Shown here: positions 11,683 through 20,596 of the stretch, in pieces | How the letters are laid out: every line of letters starts with the position of its first letter | Numbering within the stretch: the first letter of the stretch is position 1 | Notes under the pieces: generated by a model | Told to the model about the DNA's origin: nothing | The model's input: the letters and a program-made list of their open reading frames with translations, nothing else | Databases searched by the model: none | Program-made: the position numbers and the translations under genes | Origin: CAWEQW01 sp963811365 | GTDB lineage: Bacteria > Actinomycetota > Actinomycetes > Propionibacteriales > Nocardioidaceae | DNA length: 64,000 bases | Direction of reading: 5' to 3' | Assembly (NCBI GenBank): GCA_963811365.1 | Contig: CAWEQW010000003.1 | Span: forward strand, 62,001 to 126,000

Positions 11683-13740
11683 ATGGACCCGCGCAACCCG
11701 TTCGCCTCGCCGAGCCCGCTGCCGTTCGCGTTCCCGCCGTTCGACCGGATCCGGCTCGAGCACGTCCGCCCCGCGTTCGAGGCGGGGGTCGACGAGCACC
11801 GTGCCGAGGTGGCGGCGGTCGCCGGTTCCGAGGAGCCGCCGACGTTCGCGAACACCGTCGAGGCGCTGGAGCGGTCGGGTCAGCTGCTCAAGCGCGTCCT
11901 GCTCGTCTTCTGGAACCTCGCCGGCTCGATGGCCACCGAGGAGATGCAGGACCTCGAGGCGGTCCTCGCGCCTCTGGTCGCCGAGCACGACGACGCGGTC
12001 CGCCTCGATCCCGCGCTCTTCGCCCGCCTCGATGCGGTCCACCGGCAGCGCGCCCAGGTCGGCCTCACCGGGGAGCAGCGCCGGCTCGTCGAGCGCTACC
12101 ACGCGGACTTCCTGCGCGCCGGCGCTGGGCTGTCCCCGGGCGACAAGGACCGGCTGCGCCGGCTGAACGAGGAGATCACCGAGCTCACCACGGAGTTCGG
12201 CCGCAGGGCGCTGGCCGAGCGCAACGAGCGCGCCGTGCTCGTGACCGACCGGTCCCGCCTGGCCGGCCTCTCCGACGACGCGGCCGAGGCCGCTGCCGCC
12301 GCTGCCCGGAGCCGTGGCGTCGACGGATGGCTGCTGACGCTGGTCTCCCCGACGCCGCAGCCGGCGCTCGCGGTGCTGGCGGACCGGGAGCTGCGCCGCG
12401 AGCTGCACGACGCGTCCGTCGGTCGGGGCATGTCCGGCGGCCCGCACGACACCCGCGCCCTGGTCGGCCGGCTTGCGGCCCTGCGGGCCCGCCGGGCGGC
12501 GCTGCTGGGCCATCCGGACCACGCGTCGTACGTGGTGGCCGACCAGACCGCGGGCAGCACGTCCGCGGTCCGCGCGATGCTCATCTCGATGGTGGGGCCG
12601 GCGATGCGCAACCTCGAGGCCGAGCGGCAGGCGCTCGAGGCGTCGATGCGTGCCGACGGCGTACCCGGGCCGCTGGAGCCGTGGGACTGGTCGTACTACG
12701 CCGCCCGGGTGCGGGCCGATAGGTTCGACGTCGACCCCGAGGCCCTGCGGCCGTGGCTCTCCCTGGAGCGGGTGCTGCGCCAGGGCGTGTTCGCGGCGGC
12801 CGAGCGGCTGTACGGGCTCGGCTTCGCCGAGCGCAGCGACCTCCCGGTGTACGCCGAGGGCGTCCGGGTGTTCGACGTGGCCGACGCCGACGGCACCCCG
12901 CTCGGACTGTTCGTCTTCGACCCGTTCGCCCGGCCCACCAAGCAGGGCGGCGCCTGGATGAGCGAGCTCGTCGAGCAGTCCCGGCTGCTCGGCACCCGGC
13001 CGGTCGCCGTGGTCTGCCTCAACGTGCCGCGGCCGCCCGAGGGCGGGGCGCCCGCGCTGCTGGCCACCGACGAGGTGCGCACCGCCTTCCACGAGTTCGG
13101 CCATGCCCTGCACGGCCTGCTCTCCGACGTCGGCTACCCGCGGATCGCCGGCACCGCGGTGCCCCGGGACTTCGTCGAGTTCCCCTCGCAGGTCAACGAG
13201 ATGTGGGCGTGGTGGCCGGACCTGCTGGCCGGCTACGCCGTGCACCACGAGACGGGCGAGCCTCTCGAGCAGGAGGCGGTGGACCGCCTCGTCGCAGCGG
13301 AGGCGTCCGGCCAGGGGTACGACACCGTCTCGATGCTGGGTGCGGCCCTCCTCGACCAGGCCTGGCACCAGCGCGACCCGGACGCGCCACGGGTCCCGCC
13401 GGAGGAGGTCGACGCGTTCGAGGAGCACGCCCTGGCCGAGGCGGGGGTCGCCTCGCGGCTGGTCCCACCGCGCTACCGCAGCGGCTACTTCGCGCACGTC
13501 TTCTCCGGCGGGTACGACGCGGGCTACTACTCCTACCTGTGGAGCGAGGTGCTCGACGCCGACCTCGTGGACTGGTTCGCGGAGCGCGGCGGACCGACCC
13601 GCGAGAACGGCGACCTGTTCCGCGGCGTGCTGCTGTCGCGGGGCGGGGCGGTCGACCCGATGACGGCGTTCGCCGCGGTCCGCGGCCGGCCGCCGAGCCC
13701 CGAGCCGCTGCTGCGGCGGCGCGGGCTGCTCGACCGATGA
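11683..13740 (+). CDS. M3 family zinc oligopeptidase (peptidyl-dipeptidase type)
   Basis: Cytoplasmic thimet-type metallopeptidase degrading short peptides. The zinc motif HEFGH is at residues 470-474, followed about 25 residues on by a glutamate-rich segment (FPSQVNEMW) expected to give the third ligand. 685 aa matches Dcp/OpdA-type enzymes, with the C-terminal YSYLWSEVLDAD motif intact. TAGAAA sits 7 nt before the ATG, so the transcript may be leaderless. It is not part of the pyr operon functionally. Dcp versus OpdA specificity cannot be settled by eye. Confidence 0.92.
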   Translation: MDPRNPFASPSPLPFAFPPFDRIRLEHVRPAFEAGVDEHRAEVAAVAGSEEPPTFANTVEALERSGQLLKRVLLVFWNLAGSMATEEMQDLEAVLAPLVAEHDDAVRLDPALFARLDAVHRQRAQVGLTGEQRRLVERYHADFLRAGAGLSPGDKDRLRRLNEEITELTTEFGRRALAERNERAVLVTDRSRLAGLSDDAAEAAAAAARSRGVDGWLLTLVSPTPQPALAVLADRELRRELHDASVGRGMSGGPHDTRALVGRLAALRARRAALLGHPDHASYVVADQTAGSTSAVRAMLISMVGPAMRNLEAERQALEASMRADGVPGPLEPWDWSYYAARVRADRFDVDPEALRPWLSLERVLRQGVFAAAERLYGLGFAERSDLPVYAEGVRVFDVADADGTPLGLFVFDPFARPTKQGGAWMSELVEQSRLLGTRPVAVVCLNVPRPPEGGAPALLATDEVRTAFHEFGHALHGLLSDVGYPRIAGTAVPRDFVEFPSQVNEMWAWWPDLLAGYAVHHETGEPLEQEAVDRLVAAEASGQGYDTVSMLGAALLDQAWHQRDPDAPRVPPEEVDAFEEHALAEAGVASRLVPPRYRSGYFAHVFSGGYDAGYYSYLWSEVLDADLVDWFAERGGPTRENGDLFRGVLLSRGGAVDPMTAFAAVRGRPPSPEPLLRRRGLLDR

Positions 13741-13911
13741 GGACACCGGCCGCCGCGAGCGGGCTGCTGGCCGGCGCGCAGCCGCCGCGACCACGCCTCG
13801 CACCCGGCGGGCCGGCCCTGCCGTCGTGCGCCACGCCGGCCGCTGGTGCGGCGTGCGCCTCGGCGGGTGACACGCCAGCAGGGACACGTCGAGAGCGGCG
13901 GCCGGGTCGCG

Positions 13912-13941
13912 TTGCGGCGGTGTCGCCGGCATGGCTACATT
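13912..13941 (+). promoter_or_regulatory. candidate mihF promoter
   Basis: TTGCGG (13912-13917) and TACATT (13936-13941) are separated by 18 nt, a good sigma-A spacing, 44 nt ahead of the mihF start. The 13741-13911 stretch before it holds no recognisable gene. Confidence 0.4.
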
Positions 13942-13984
13942 GCGACTACCACCCATCTCCCACACCCAGGACGAGGGCCGCACA

Positions 13985-14305
13985 GTGGCGTTGCCGCGAC
14001 TCACTCCCGAACAGCGTCAGGCGAACCTCGAGAAGGCGGCCGCGTCCCGGAGGGAGCGCGCCGAGGTGAAGAACCGGCTGAAGCACTCCGGCGCCTCGAT
14101 CGTCGACGTCCTCCACCAGGGCCAGGAGAACGACGTCATCGGCAAGATGCGGGTCCTCGACCTGCTCCAGTCGATGCCGGGCCTCGGGAAGGTGCGGGCC
14201 CGCCAGATGATGGAACGGCTCAACATCTCCGAGAGCCGTCGGGTCCGCGGGCTGGGTGCCAACCAGATCGCCGCGCTCGAGCGCGAGTTCGGCGAGCGTG
14301 GCTGA
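13985..14305 (+). CDS. mihF: integration host factor, actinobacterial type (mIHF)
   Basis: Actinobacteria-specific nucleoid protein unrelated to proteobacterial IHF, needed for nucleoid organisation and phage integration in mycobacteria. The conserved core is clear: ALPRLTPEQR at the start, then GKMRV, MPGLGKVRARQ with the helix-two-turn-helix DNA-binding region, and RRVRGLGANQ. 106 aa is the family length. GTG 13985 is preferred to ATG 13931, because family proteins begin with M-A-L-P. The stop overlaps the gmk start by 8 nt. Confidence 0.94.
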   Translation: MALPRLTPEQRQANLEKAAASRRERAEVKNRLKHSGASIVDVLHQGQENDVIGKMRVLDLLQSMPGLGKVRARQMMERLNISESRRVRGLGANQIAALEREFGERG

Positions 14306-15383
14306 TCCCGGGTACGAGACCGGGGACGTCGTACTCCGCCCATCTCGCCGGGCCAGCCGGCTGACCGTGCTCGCCGGGCCGACCGCGGTCGGCAAGGGCA
14401 CCGTCGCGGCCGACCTGCGCGCGCACCACCCCGAGGTCTGGATCTCGGTGTCGGTCACCACTCGTCCCGCACGGCCGGGGGAGGTGAACGGCCGGCACTA
14501 CTGGTTCCTCTCCGACGCGGAGTTCGACCTGATGGTCGCCGAGGGCGACCTGCTCGAGTGGGCGGTGGTGCACCGGGCCGCCCGCTACGGCACGCCGCGC
14601 CGGCCCGTCGAGGAGGCGCTCGCCGCCGGGCGGCTGGCGCTGCTGGAGATCGACCTCCAGGGGGCCCGACAGGTGCGGCAGAGCATGCCCGACGCGCTGT
14701 TCGTCTTCCTCAAGCCGCCGTCCTGGGAGGAGCTGGTGCGCCGGCTCGTGGGCCGGGGGACCGAGTCGGAGGAGGAGCGGGAGCGCCGGTTGCGGACCGC
14801 GCGCGAGGAGCTGGCCGCCGAGGACGAGTTCGACGTCACGCTGGTCAACACCGAAGTTCACGATGCGAGCGAACAGTTGGTAGCCTTGATGAAGGTGTCG
14901 GGCGTGTGCCCACGCGCCCGCCCCGTGATCACAGGCCGTGATCACGCCGAACCACCCCCAGAGTCTGTGAGGCTGCATCCGCGTGTCTGGCACCCTGCCT
15001 GTCGCCGAGGGCATCACCAACCCTCCCATCGACGAACTCCTGACGAAGACCGACTCGAAGTACAAGCTGGTCCTCTACAGCGCCAAGCGCGCGCGTCAGA
15101 TCAACGCCTACTACTCCCAGCTCGGCGAGGGCCTGCTCGAGTACGTCGGCCCGCTCGTGGACACCCACGTGCAGGAGAAGCCGCTGTCGATCGCGCTGCG
15201 CGAGATCAACGACGATCTGCTGACCTGCGAGGACGTGGAGCCCGAGGACACCGGGGCCTGAGCCTGCGGTGGACCAGCCCGTGCCGAGCCGCCCCCACGT
15301 CGTCCTCGGCGTGGGAGGCGGCATCGCTGCGTACAAGGCCTGTGAGCTGCTGCGCCGGTTCACCGAGTCCGGCCATGACGTGA
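14298..15383 (+). CDS. gmk: guanylate kinase with an abnormal read-through C-terminus
   Basis: Phosphorylates GMP to GDP. The P-loop GPTAVGKGT, SVTTRPARPGE, GRHYWFLS and LEIDLQGA motifs are all present, and family similarity runs to about VALMK (near 14900, residue 200). The frame has no stop there and stays open to 15383, through all of rpoZ, giving 361 codons where about 190-210 are normal. The last 160 residues are not family-like. A missing base near 14890-14935 would give a stop at 14939-14941 instead. GTG start overlaps mihF by 8 nt. The real 3' end is probably near 14.9 kb. Confidence 0.85.
   Translation: MADPGYETGDVVLRPSRRASRLTVLAGPTAVGKGTVAADLRAHHPEVWISVSVTTRPARPGEVNGRHYWFLSDAEFDLMVAEGDLLEWAVVHRAARYGTPRRPVEEALAAGRLALLEIDLQGARQVRQSMPDALFVFLKPPSWEELVRRLVGRGTESEEERERRLRTAREELAAEDEFDVTLVNTEVHDASEQLVALMKVSGVCPRARPVITGRDHAEPPPESVRLHPRVWHPACRRGHHQPSHRRTPDEDRLEVQAGPLQRQARASDQRLLLPARRGPARVRRPARGHPRAGEAAVDRAARDQRRSADLRGRGARGHRGLSLRWTSPCRAAPTSSSAWEAASLRTRPVSCCAGSPSPAMT
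14925..14945 (+). repeat. twin GTGATCAC palindromes upstream of rpoZ
   Basis: The perfect palindrome GTGATCAC occurs at 14925-14932 and again at 14938-14945, 13 bp apart, 38 nt before the rpoZ start. The two copies can pair with each other as a hairpin or act as a double operator. Function unknown. Confidence 0.6.
14983..15261 (+). CDS. rpoZ: RNA polymerase omega subunit
   Basis: Small subunit that promotes assembly of beta' into RNA polymerase. Recognised by ITNPPIDELL, the Y-LVLYSAKRARQIN helix and EKPLSIALREI. 92 aa is typical for actinobacteria, including the acidic C-terminal EDVEPEDTG. GTG start. Gene order gmk-rpoZ-coaBC is conserved across actinobacteria. It lies wholly inside the open extension of gmk in another frame, which supports the view that the gmk extension is artefactual. 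Confidence 0.95.
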   Translation: MSGTLPVAEGITNPPIDELLTKTDSKYKLVLYSAKRARQINAYYSQLGEGLLEYVGPLVDTHVQEKPLSIALREINDDLLTCEDVEPEDTGA

Positions 15384-16511
15384 CCGTGGTGCCGACGGCA
15401 GCCGCCCTGGAGTTCGTCGGGGCGCCGACCTGGGCGGCGCTGTCCGGACGGCCGGTCGCGAGCGACGTGTGGAGCCGGGTCCACGAGGTGCCACACGTCC
15501 GCGTCGGACAGGGCGCGGACCTGGTCGTGGTCGCGCCCGCCACCGCCGACCTGCTGGCGCGAGCCGCCCACGGGCTCGCCGACGACCTGCTGACCAGCAC
15601 CCTGCTCACCGCCCGCTGTCCGGTGGTCTTCGCCCCGGCGATGCACACCGAGATGTGGGAGCACCCCGCCACCCAGGAGAACGTCGCCACCCTCCGCCGC
15701 CGGGGCGCGCTGGTCGTCGAGCCCGCCGAGGGCCGGCTCACCGGAGCCGACACCGGCAAGGGCCGGTTCCCCGAGCCGGCCGAGATCTTCGAGGTGGCCC
15801 GGGACCTGCTCGCCCGCGCCGGTGAGCCGCGCCGCGCTCGACCTGGCCGGGCGGCGGGTCGTCGTGTCCGCCGGCGGCACCCGGGAGTACCTCGACCCGG
15901 TGCGCTTCCTCGGGAACCGCTCCTCGGGGCTGCAGGGCTACGCGCTGGCCCGCACGGCGGCGGCGCGCGGCGCCGAGGTGACCCTGGTGGCCGCGAACAC
16001 CGTGCTCCCCGACCCGGCCGGGGTCAAGGTGGTGCGCGTCGAGACGACCGGCGAGCTGCGCGACGCCGTGCTCGCCGCGGCGGTCGGCGCCGACGCGGTC
16101 GTGATGGCGGCAGCGCCTGCCGACTTCCGTCCTCGCCGCCCCAGCACCACGAAGATCAAGAAGGCCGACGACGGCTCGGCCGCGCCCCTCGAGCTCGAGC
16201 AGAACCCCGACGTGCTCGCCGAGCTGTCCGCCCCGCGGCTGCACGACGGCCAGGTGGTCGTCGGCTTCGCCGCCGAGACCGGCGACGACAGCGGGAGCGT
16301 GCTCGAGCACGCGCGCGCCAAGCTCGCCCGCAAGGGCTGCGACCTGCTCGTCGTCAACGACGTCACCGGTGGCCAGGTGTTCGGCAGCAGCGAGAACGAG
16401 GCCGTGGTGCTGGCGGCGGACGGTACGGCGACGCCGGTCCCGCGGGGCTCCAAGGCCGCGCTGGCCCACGTCGTGTGGAGCCGGGTCGCGGCGCGGTTCG
16501 AGACGGGCTGA
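15269..16511 (+). pseudogene. coaBC: CoaBC bifunctional enzyme, frameshifted between its two domains
   Basis: CoaC (phosphopantothenoylcysteine decarboxylase, flavin) is read from 15269 to about 15830: GGGIAAYKACELLRR, PATADLLA and PAMHTEMW are intact. CoaB (phosphopantothenate-cysteine ligase) continues in another frame from about 15822 to 16511: SAGGTREYLDPVR, GNRSSG, MAAAPADF and KIKK are intact. In close relatives the two are one protein of about 414 aa. The shift lies in the linker near 15815-15840 (GCCGGTGAGCCGCGCC) and fits loss of two bases. The CoaC frame has no nearby stop (open to 16801), so two separate genes are unlikely. Because CoA synthesis is essential, a sequence error is likelier than decay. 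GTG 15281 is an alternative start. Confidence 0.88.
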
Positions 16512-16634
16512 GGCTCGTCGGCGTCACCGGTTATCGTGTGCCGGGGACGCGCAGGCAGACGCACGAACGCCGACCCAGGCGGCGGACCCGCAGACGGAGC
16601 GTCCGACGAGGACGCGGACAGGGGCAGGACGACA

Positions 16635-17831
16635 GTGGCTGGACGACTTTTCACCTCCGAGTCGGTGACCGAGGGGCATCCGGACAAGATCGCGGACCAG
16701 ATCAGCGACACGATCCTGGACGCCCTGCTGGCCGAGGACCCCCACAGCCGGGTCGCCGTCGAGACGCTGGTGACGACCGGGCTCGTCGTCGTCGCCGGTG
16801 AGGTGACGACCGAGAGCTACGCGCCGATCGCCCAGCTCGTGCGCGACCGCATCCTCTCCATCGGCTACGACTCCTCGAACAAGGGTTTCGACGGTTGGTC
16901 CTGCGGTGTCCAGGTGGCCATCGGCGCCCAGTCGGCCGACATCGCGCAGGGCGTCGACGACGCCTACGAGGAGCGCCAGGACCACTCGGTGGACCCGCTG
17001 GACCGGCAGGGCGCCGGCGACCAGGGCCTGATGTTCGGCTACGCCTGCGACGACACTCCCGAGCTGATGCCGCTGCCGGTCACGATCGCCCACCGGCTCG
17101 CCGAGCGGCTCAGCCTGGTCCGCAAGGACGGCACGATGTCCTACCTCCGCCCCGACGGCAAGACCCAGGTCACGATCGAGTACGACGAGGACAACCGGCC
17201 GGTCCGGGTCGACACGGTCGTGGTCTCCACCCAGCACGCCAAGGACATCGACCTCGACGCGATGCTGGCCCCCGACATCCGCACGCACGTCGTGGACCCG
17301 GTCCTCGCGGCGTTCGACATCCCGGCCGACGGCTACCGGCTGCTGGTCAACCCGACCGGACGGTTCGAGATCGGCGGCCCGATGGGCGACGCCGGGCTGA
17401 CCGGTCGCAAGATCATCATCGACACCTACGGCGGCATGGCCCGGCACGGTGGTGGTGCGTTCTCCGGCAAGGACCCCTCGAAGGTCGACCGGTCCGCGGC
17501 GTACGCGATGCGCTGGGTGGCCAAGAACGTCGTGGCGGCCGGCCTGGCGCGGCGCTGCGAGGTGCAGGTCGCCTACGCGATCGGCAAGGCCCACCCGGTC
17601 GGCTTCTACGTCGACTGCTTCGGCACCGAGGCGGTGTCCGTCGACACCATCCAGAAGGCCGCGCTGGAGGTGTTCGACCTCCGCCCCGCGGCGATCATCC
17701 GCGACCTCGCCCTGCTGCGACCGATCTACGCCGCCACCGCGGCGTACGGCCACTTCGGCCGCGAGCTGCCGGAGTTCACCTGGGAGCGCACCGACCGCGT
17801 CGAGGCGCTCCGGGCGGCTGCCGGCATCTGA
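16635..17831 (+). CDS. metK: S-adenosylmethionine synthase
   Basis: Forms SAM from methionine and ATP. N-terminal FTSESVTEGHPDKIADQISD, the GAGDQGLMFGYA nucleotide loop and GGGAFSGKDPSKVDRS are all intact. 398 aa is the expected size. GTG 16635 is chosen because family proteins begin a few residues before FTSESV; the frame is open further upstream but carries no homology. I looked for a SAM riboswitch in the 123 nt behind coaBC and saw none. Confidence 0.97.
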   Translation: MAGRLFTSESVTEGHPDKIADQISDTILDALLAEDPHSRVAVETLVTTGLVVVAGEVTTESYAPIAQLVRDRILSIGYDSSNKGFDGWSCGVQVAIGAQSADIAQGVDDAYEERQDHSVDPLDRQGAGDQGLMFGYACDDTPELMPLPVTIAHRLAERLSLVRKDGTMSYLRPDGKTQVTIEYDEDNRPVRVDTVVVSTQHAKDIDLDAMLAPDIRTHVVDPVLAAFDIPADGYRLLVNPTGRFEIGGPMGDAGLTGRKIIIDTYGGMARHGGGAFSGKDPSKVDRSAAYAMRWVAKNVVAAGLARRCEVQVAYAIGKAHPVGFYVDCFGTEAVSVDTIQKAALEVFDLRPAAIIRDLALLRPIYAATAAYGHFGRELPEFTWERTDRVEALRAAAGI

Positions 17832-17914
17832 GCACCCGCGATCCCCGCGCCGCGTCGACGGGGGCTGTGGACTCGGGCCGGGTCCTGTCCCCGGCGGCTG
17901 GAAGACTGGGCGCC

Positions 17915-19996
17915 GTGGTGGAGGACCGGGACGACGAGGCCGGCCAGCTCGCGCTGATGCCCGAGCTGGCCCGCTCGCGGGCGCGGGCGGCCCGACGCGC
18001 CGCCGAGCGCGCCGCGTCCGGCCCGGCGCCCGTGGACCCCGCTTCTGAGGAGCCGGTGGCGCGGGTCCTCGTCGACGTCGCGCTGGCCCACCTCGACCGG
18101 CCGTTCGACTACCTCGTCCCGCGGCGCCTCGACGAGCGGGTCGTCCCGGGCTCGCGGGTGAAGGTGCGCTTCGCCGGCCAGGACGTCGACGGGTTCGTGC
18201 TCGCGCGTGCCGACGCCTCCGACCACCCCGGGCGGCTGGCGCCGCTGCGTCGCGCCGTGAGTCCCGAGCCGGTGCTCACCCCGGCGGTCGCCCGGCTCTC
18301 GGCCGCCGTGGCGGCCCGCTACGCCGGCACCCGCTCGGACGTGCTGCGGCTCGCCGTGCCCGCTCGGCACGCCCGCGTCGAGGCCCAGGCGTCGACGCCG
18401 GCCCCCGAGACGACCGTCGACGTGGCCGCCGCCGAGCGTGCGTGGGCGCGTTACCGGACCGGCGCTGCGTTCGTGCGCCGGCTCGCGGCCGGTGAGAGCC
18501 CCCGCTCGGTGTGGTCGGCGCTTCCCGGCCCGGGCTGGCCGGCTGCCCTCGCGGAGGCCGCCGCGGCCACCCTCGCCTCGGGTCGCGGCTCGGTGCTCTG
18601 CGTGCCCGACCACCGCGACGTCGCCCGCGTCGACGAGGCGCTGCGGACGGTGCTCGGCGAGGGGCGTCACGTCGTCCTCACCGCGGACCTCGGCCCGGCG
18701 GCCCGCTACCGGTCCTTCCTGGCGCTCGCGCGCGGAGCGGTCCAGGTCGTGGTCGGGTCGCGCGCCGCCGCGTTCGCGCCGGTGCGCGACCTCGGGCTCG
18801 TGGCGATCTGGGACGACGGCGACGACCTGCACGCGGAGCCCCGCGCCCCTTATCCGCACGCCCGCGAGGTGCTGCTGCTGCGCGCCGAGGACGAGCGCTG
18901 CGCGGCGCTGGTCGGTGGCCTGGGGCGCACCGTGGAGGCCGCCTACCTCCTGCAGACCGGGTGGGCGCGGGAGCTCGCCGCGGACCGGGCGACGGTGCGC
19001 AGCACCGCGCCCCAGGTCTCGGTCACGGGAGCCACCGACACCGAGCTGGCCCGGGACCCCCTCGCGCGCAGCAGCCGGCTGCCGCGGTCCGCCTTCGAGA
19101 CGATCCGTGGCTGTCTGGCGTCGGGACCGGTGCTCGTCCAGACGCCGCGGCACGGTTACGTCGCCTCGCTCGCCTGCGACCGCTGCCGCGCGCCGGCCCG
19201 GTGCCCGGTCTGCGCCGGTCCCCTCCACCAGTCCGCCGCGCACCAGCCGCCGCGCTGCCGCTGGTGCGGCACGCCGCAGCCGGCCTGGACCTGCGCGGTC
19301 TGCGCCGGTCACGGCCTGCGCGCCCCGGTGCTCGGCGACCGGCGCACGGCCGAGGAGCTCGGGAGGGCCTTCCCCCAGGTGCCGGTGCGCACGTCCTCGG
19401 GAGACCGGGTGCTCGACACGGTCGAGGCGACCCCGGCCCTCGTGGTCGCGACACCGGGCGCCGAGCCGGTCGCGGACGGTGGCTACTCCGGCGTGGTGCT
19501 GCTCGACACCTGGCTGGTGCTCGGCCGGGCCGACCTGCGCACCGCGGAGGAGGCGCTGCGCCGCTGGCTCGCGGCCGCCGCGCTGGCCCGTCCCGCCGTC
19601 GACGGGGGCCGGGTGGTGGCGGTGGGTGAGCCGGCCGAGCCGGCCCTGCAGGCGCTGGTCCGGTGGGACCCGGCCGGCTACGCGCACCGCGAGCTGGTCG
19701 AGCGCCAGTCGGCCCATCTCCCACCCGCGTCCCGGGTGGCCACGCTGGTGGCGGCCGCCGACGACCTGACCGCCGCGCTCGACGCGCTGACGCTCCCGGC
19801 CGGCGCGGAGGTCCTGGGGCCGGTGCCCCACCAGCCGCATCCGGCTCCCGGGGAGCCGCTGCTGCGGGCCGTGGTCCGGGTGCCGCGGGCCCACGGCGCG
19901 GCGCTGTCGCGGGCGCTCGTGGAGCTCCAGGGGGTCCGTGCCGCCCGGAAGCTCCCGGCCGTCCGGGTGCAGGTCGACCCGCCGTCGCTCGGTTGA
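17915..19996 (+). CDS. priA: PriA-like primosomal protein N', helicase-dead actinobacterial form
   Basis: Homologue of the replication-restart protein. The N-terminal DNA-binding domain (VALAHLDRPFDYLVP) and the cysteine-rich zinc region CDRCRAPARCPVCAG...CRWCG...CAVC (about residues 423-468) are intact. Where PriA has the Walker A GxGKT the sequence reads LPGPGWPAALAEAA, and the DEEH box reads WDDGDD, so ATP hydrolysis and unwinding are not expected. This loss is characteristic of actinobacterial PriA. 693 aa. GTG 17915 (or 17918) chosen because the upstream frame lies within metK. Confidence 0.92.
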   Translation: MVEDRDDEAGQLALMPELARSRARAARRAAERAASGPAPVDPASEEPVARVLVDVALAHLDRPFDYLVPRRLDERVVPGSRVKVRFAGQDVDGFVLARADASDHPGRLAPLRRAVSPEPVLTPAVARLSAAVAARYAGTRSDVLRLAVPARHARVEAQASTPAPETTVDVAAAERAWARYRTGAAFVRRLAAGESPRSVWSALPGPGWPAALAEAAAATLASGRGSVLCVPDHRDVARVDEALRTVLGEGRHVVLTADLGPAARYRSFLALARGAVQVVVGSRAAAFAPVRDLGLVAIWDDGDDLHAEPRAPYPHAREVLLLRAEDERCAALVGGLGRTVEAAYLLQTGWARELAADRATVRSTAPQVSVTGATDTELARDPLARSSRLPRSAFETIRGCLASGPVLVQTPRHGYVASLACDRCRAPARCPVCAGPLHQSAAHQPPRCRWCGTPQPAWTCAVCAGHGLRAPVLGDRRTAEELGRAFPQVPVRTSSGDRVLDTVEATPALVVATPGAEPVADGGYSGVVLLDTWLVLGRADLRTAEEALRRWLAAAALARPAVDGGRVVAVGEPAEPALQALVRWDPAGYAHRELVERQSAHLPPASRVATLVAAADDLTAALDALTLPAGAEVLGPVPHQPHPAPGEPLLRAVVRVPRAHGAALSRALVELQGVRAARKLPAVRVQVDPPSLG

Positions 19997-20010
19997 GCCG
20001 CCGGCTTCCG

Positions 20011-20016
20011 TAGACT
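20011..20016 (+). promoter_or_regulatory. candidate -10 box before def
   Basis: TAGACT matches TAnnnT and lies 38 nt ahead of the def GTG, which has a good Shine-Dalgarno (GAAGGAG). No clear -35 at 16-18 nt spacing. Confidence 0.35.
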
Positions 20017-20053
20017 GGCTGCCGCCCACGACGACCGAAGGAGCGCAACCTCT

Positions 20054-20596
20054 GTGGCCATCCAGCCGATCCGCCTGTTCGGCGACCCGGTCCTGCGCAC
20101 CGCCGCGGTGCCGGTGACCGACTTCGACAAGGAGCTGCGCCGGCTGGTCCAGGACCTCACCGACACCATGATGGACGCGCCGGGCGCAGGCCTGGCCGCC
20201 CCGCAGATCGGCGTCGGCCTGCGGGTGTTCACCTGGCACGTCGACGGTGAGCTCGGTCACCTCGTCAACCCGAGCCTGGACCTCTCCGAGGAGGTCCAGG
20301 ACGGGCCGGAGGGCTGCCTGTCGCTGCCCGACCTGACGTTCGACTGCCGCCGCGCCCTGTCGGTGGTCGCCCGCGGCTTCGACCTGCACGGCGAGCCGGT
20401 GACGATCTCCGGCTCGGACCTGCTGGCCCGCGCGATCCAGCACGAGACCGACCACCTCGACGGGGTGATCTTCATCGACCGCCTGGACCGTGAGGCGCGC
20501 AGGGCCGCGATGCGGGCGATCCGCGAGGCGCCCTGGTTCGGCGACGACACCACGGTCAGGGTCTCGCCGCACGCCACCAACGGGTTCGGCCTCTGA
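20054..20596 (+). CDS. def: peptide deformylase
   Basis: Metalloenzyme that removes the formyl group from nascent chains. All three motifs are present: GAGLAAPQIGV, EGCLSLP (metal Cys) and QHETDHLDG (two metal His and catalytic Glu). 180 aa. GTG start follows GAAGGAG by 9 nt. It shares one base with the fmt start (TGATG); the def-fmt pair carries out opposite steps of the formyl-Met cycle. Confidence 0.97.
   Translation: MAIQPIRLFGDPVLRTAAVPVTDFDKELRRLVQDLTDTMMDAPGAGLAAPQIGVGLRVFTWHVDGELGHLVNPSLDLSEEVQDGPEGCLSLPDLTFDCRRALSVVARGFDLHGEPVTISGSDLLARAIQHETDHLDGVIFIDRLDREARRAAMRAIREAPWFGDDTTVRVSPHATNGFGL

Noticed and set aside
13741..13911. Small gene between the M3 peptidase and mihF
   Set aside because: Short frames on both strands have no start with a Shine-Dalgarno and no recognisable sequence; treated as intergenic.
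15269..16511. Independent coaC and coaB genes, or programmed frameshifting
   Set aside because: The CoaC frame has no stop near the junction and no slippery heptamer is visible; a missing-base explanation fits the fused family layout.
16512..16634. Possible SAM riboswitch before metK
   Set aside because: No conserved SAM aptamer core or terminator could be found in the 123 nt; the gap looks like an ordinary promoter/RBS region.
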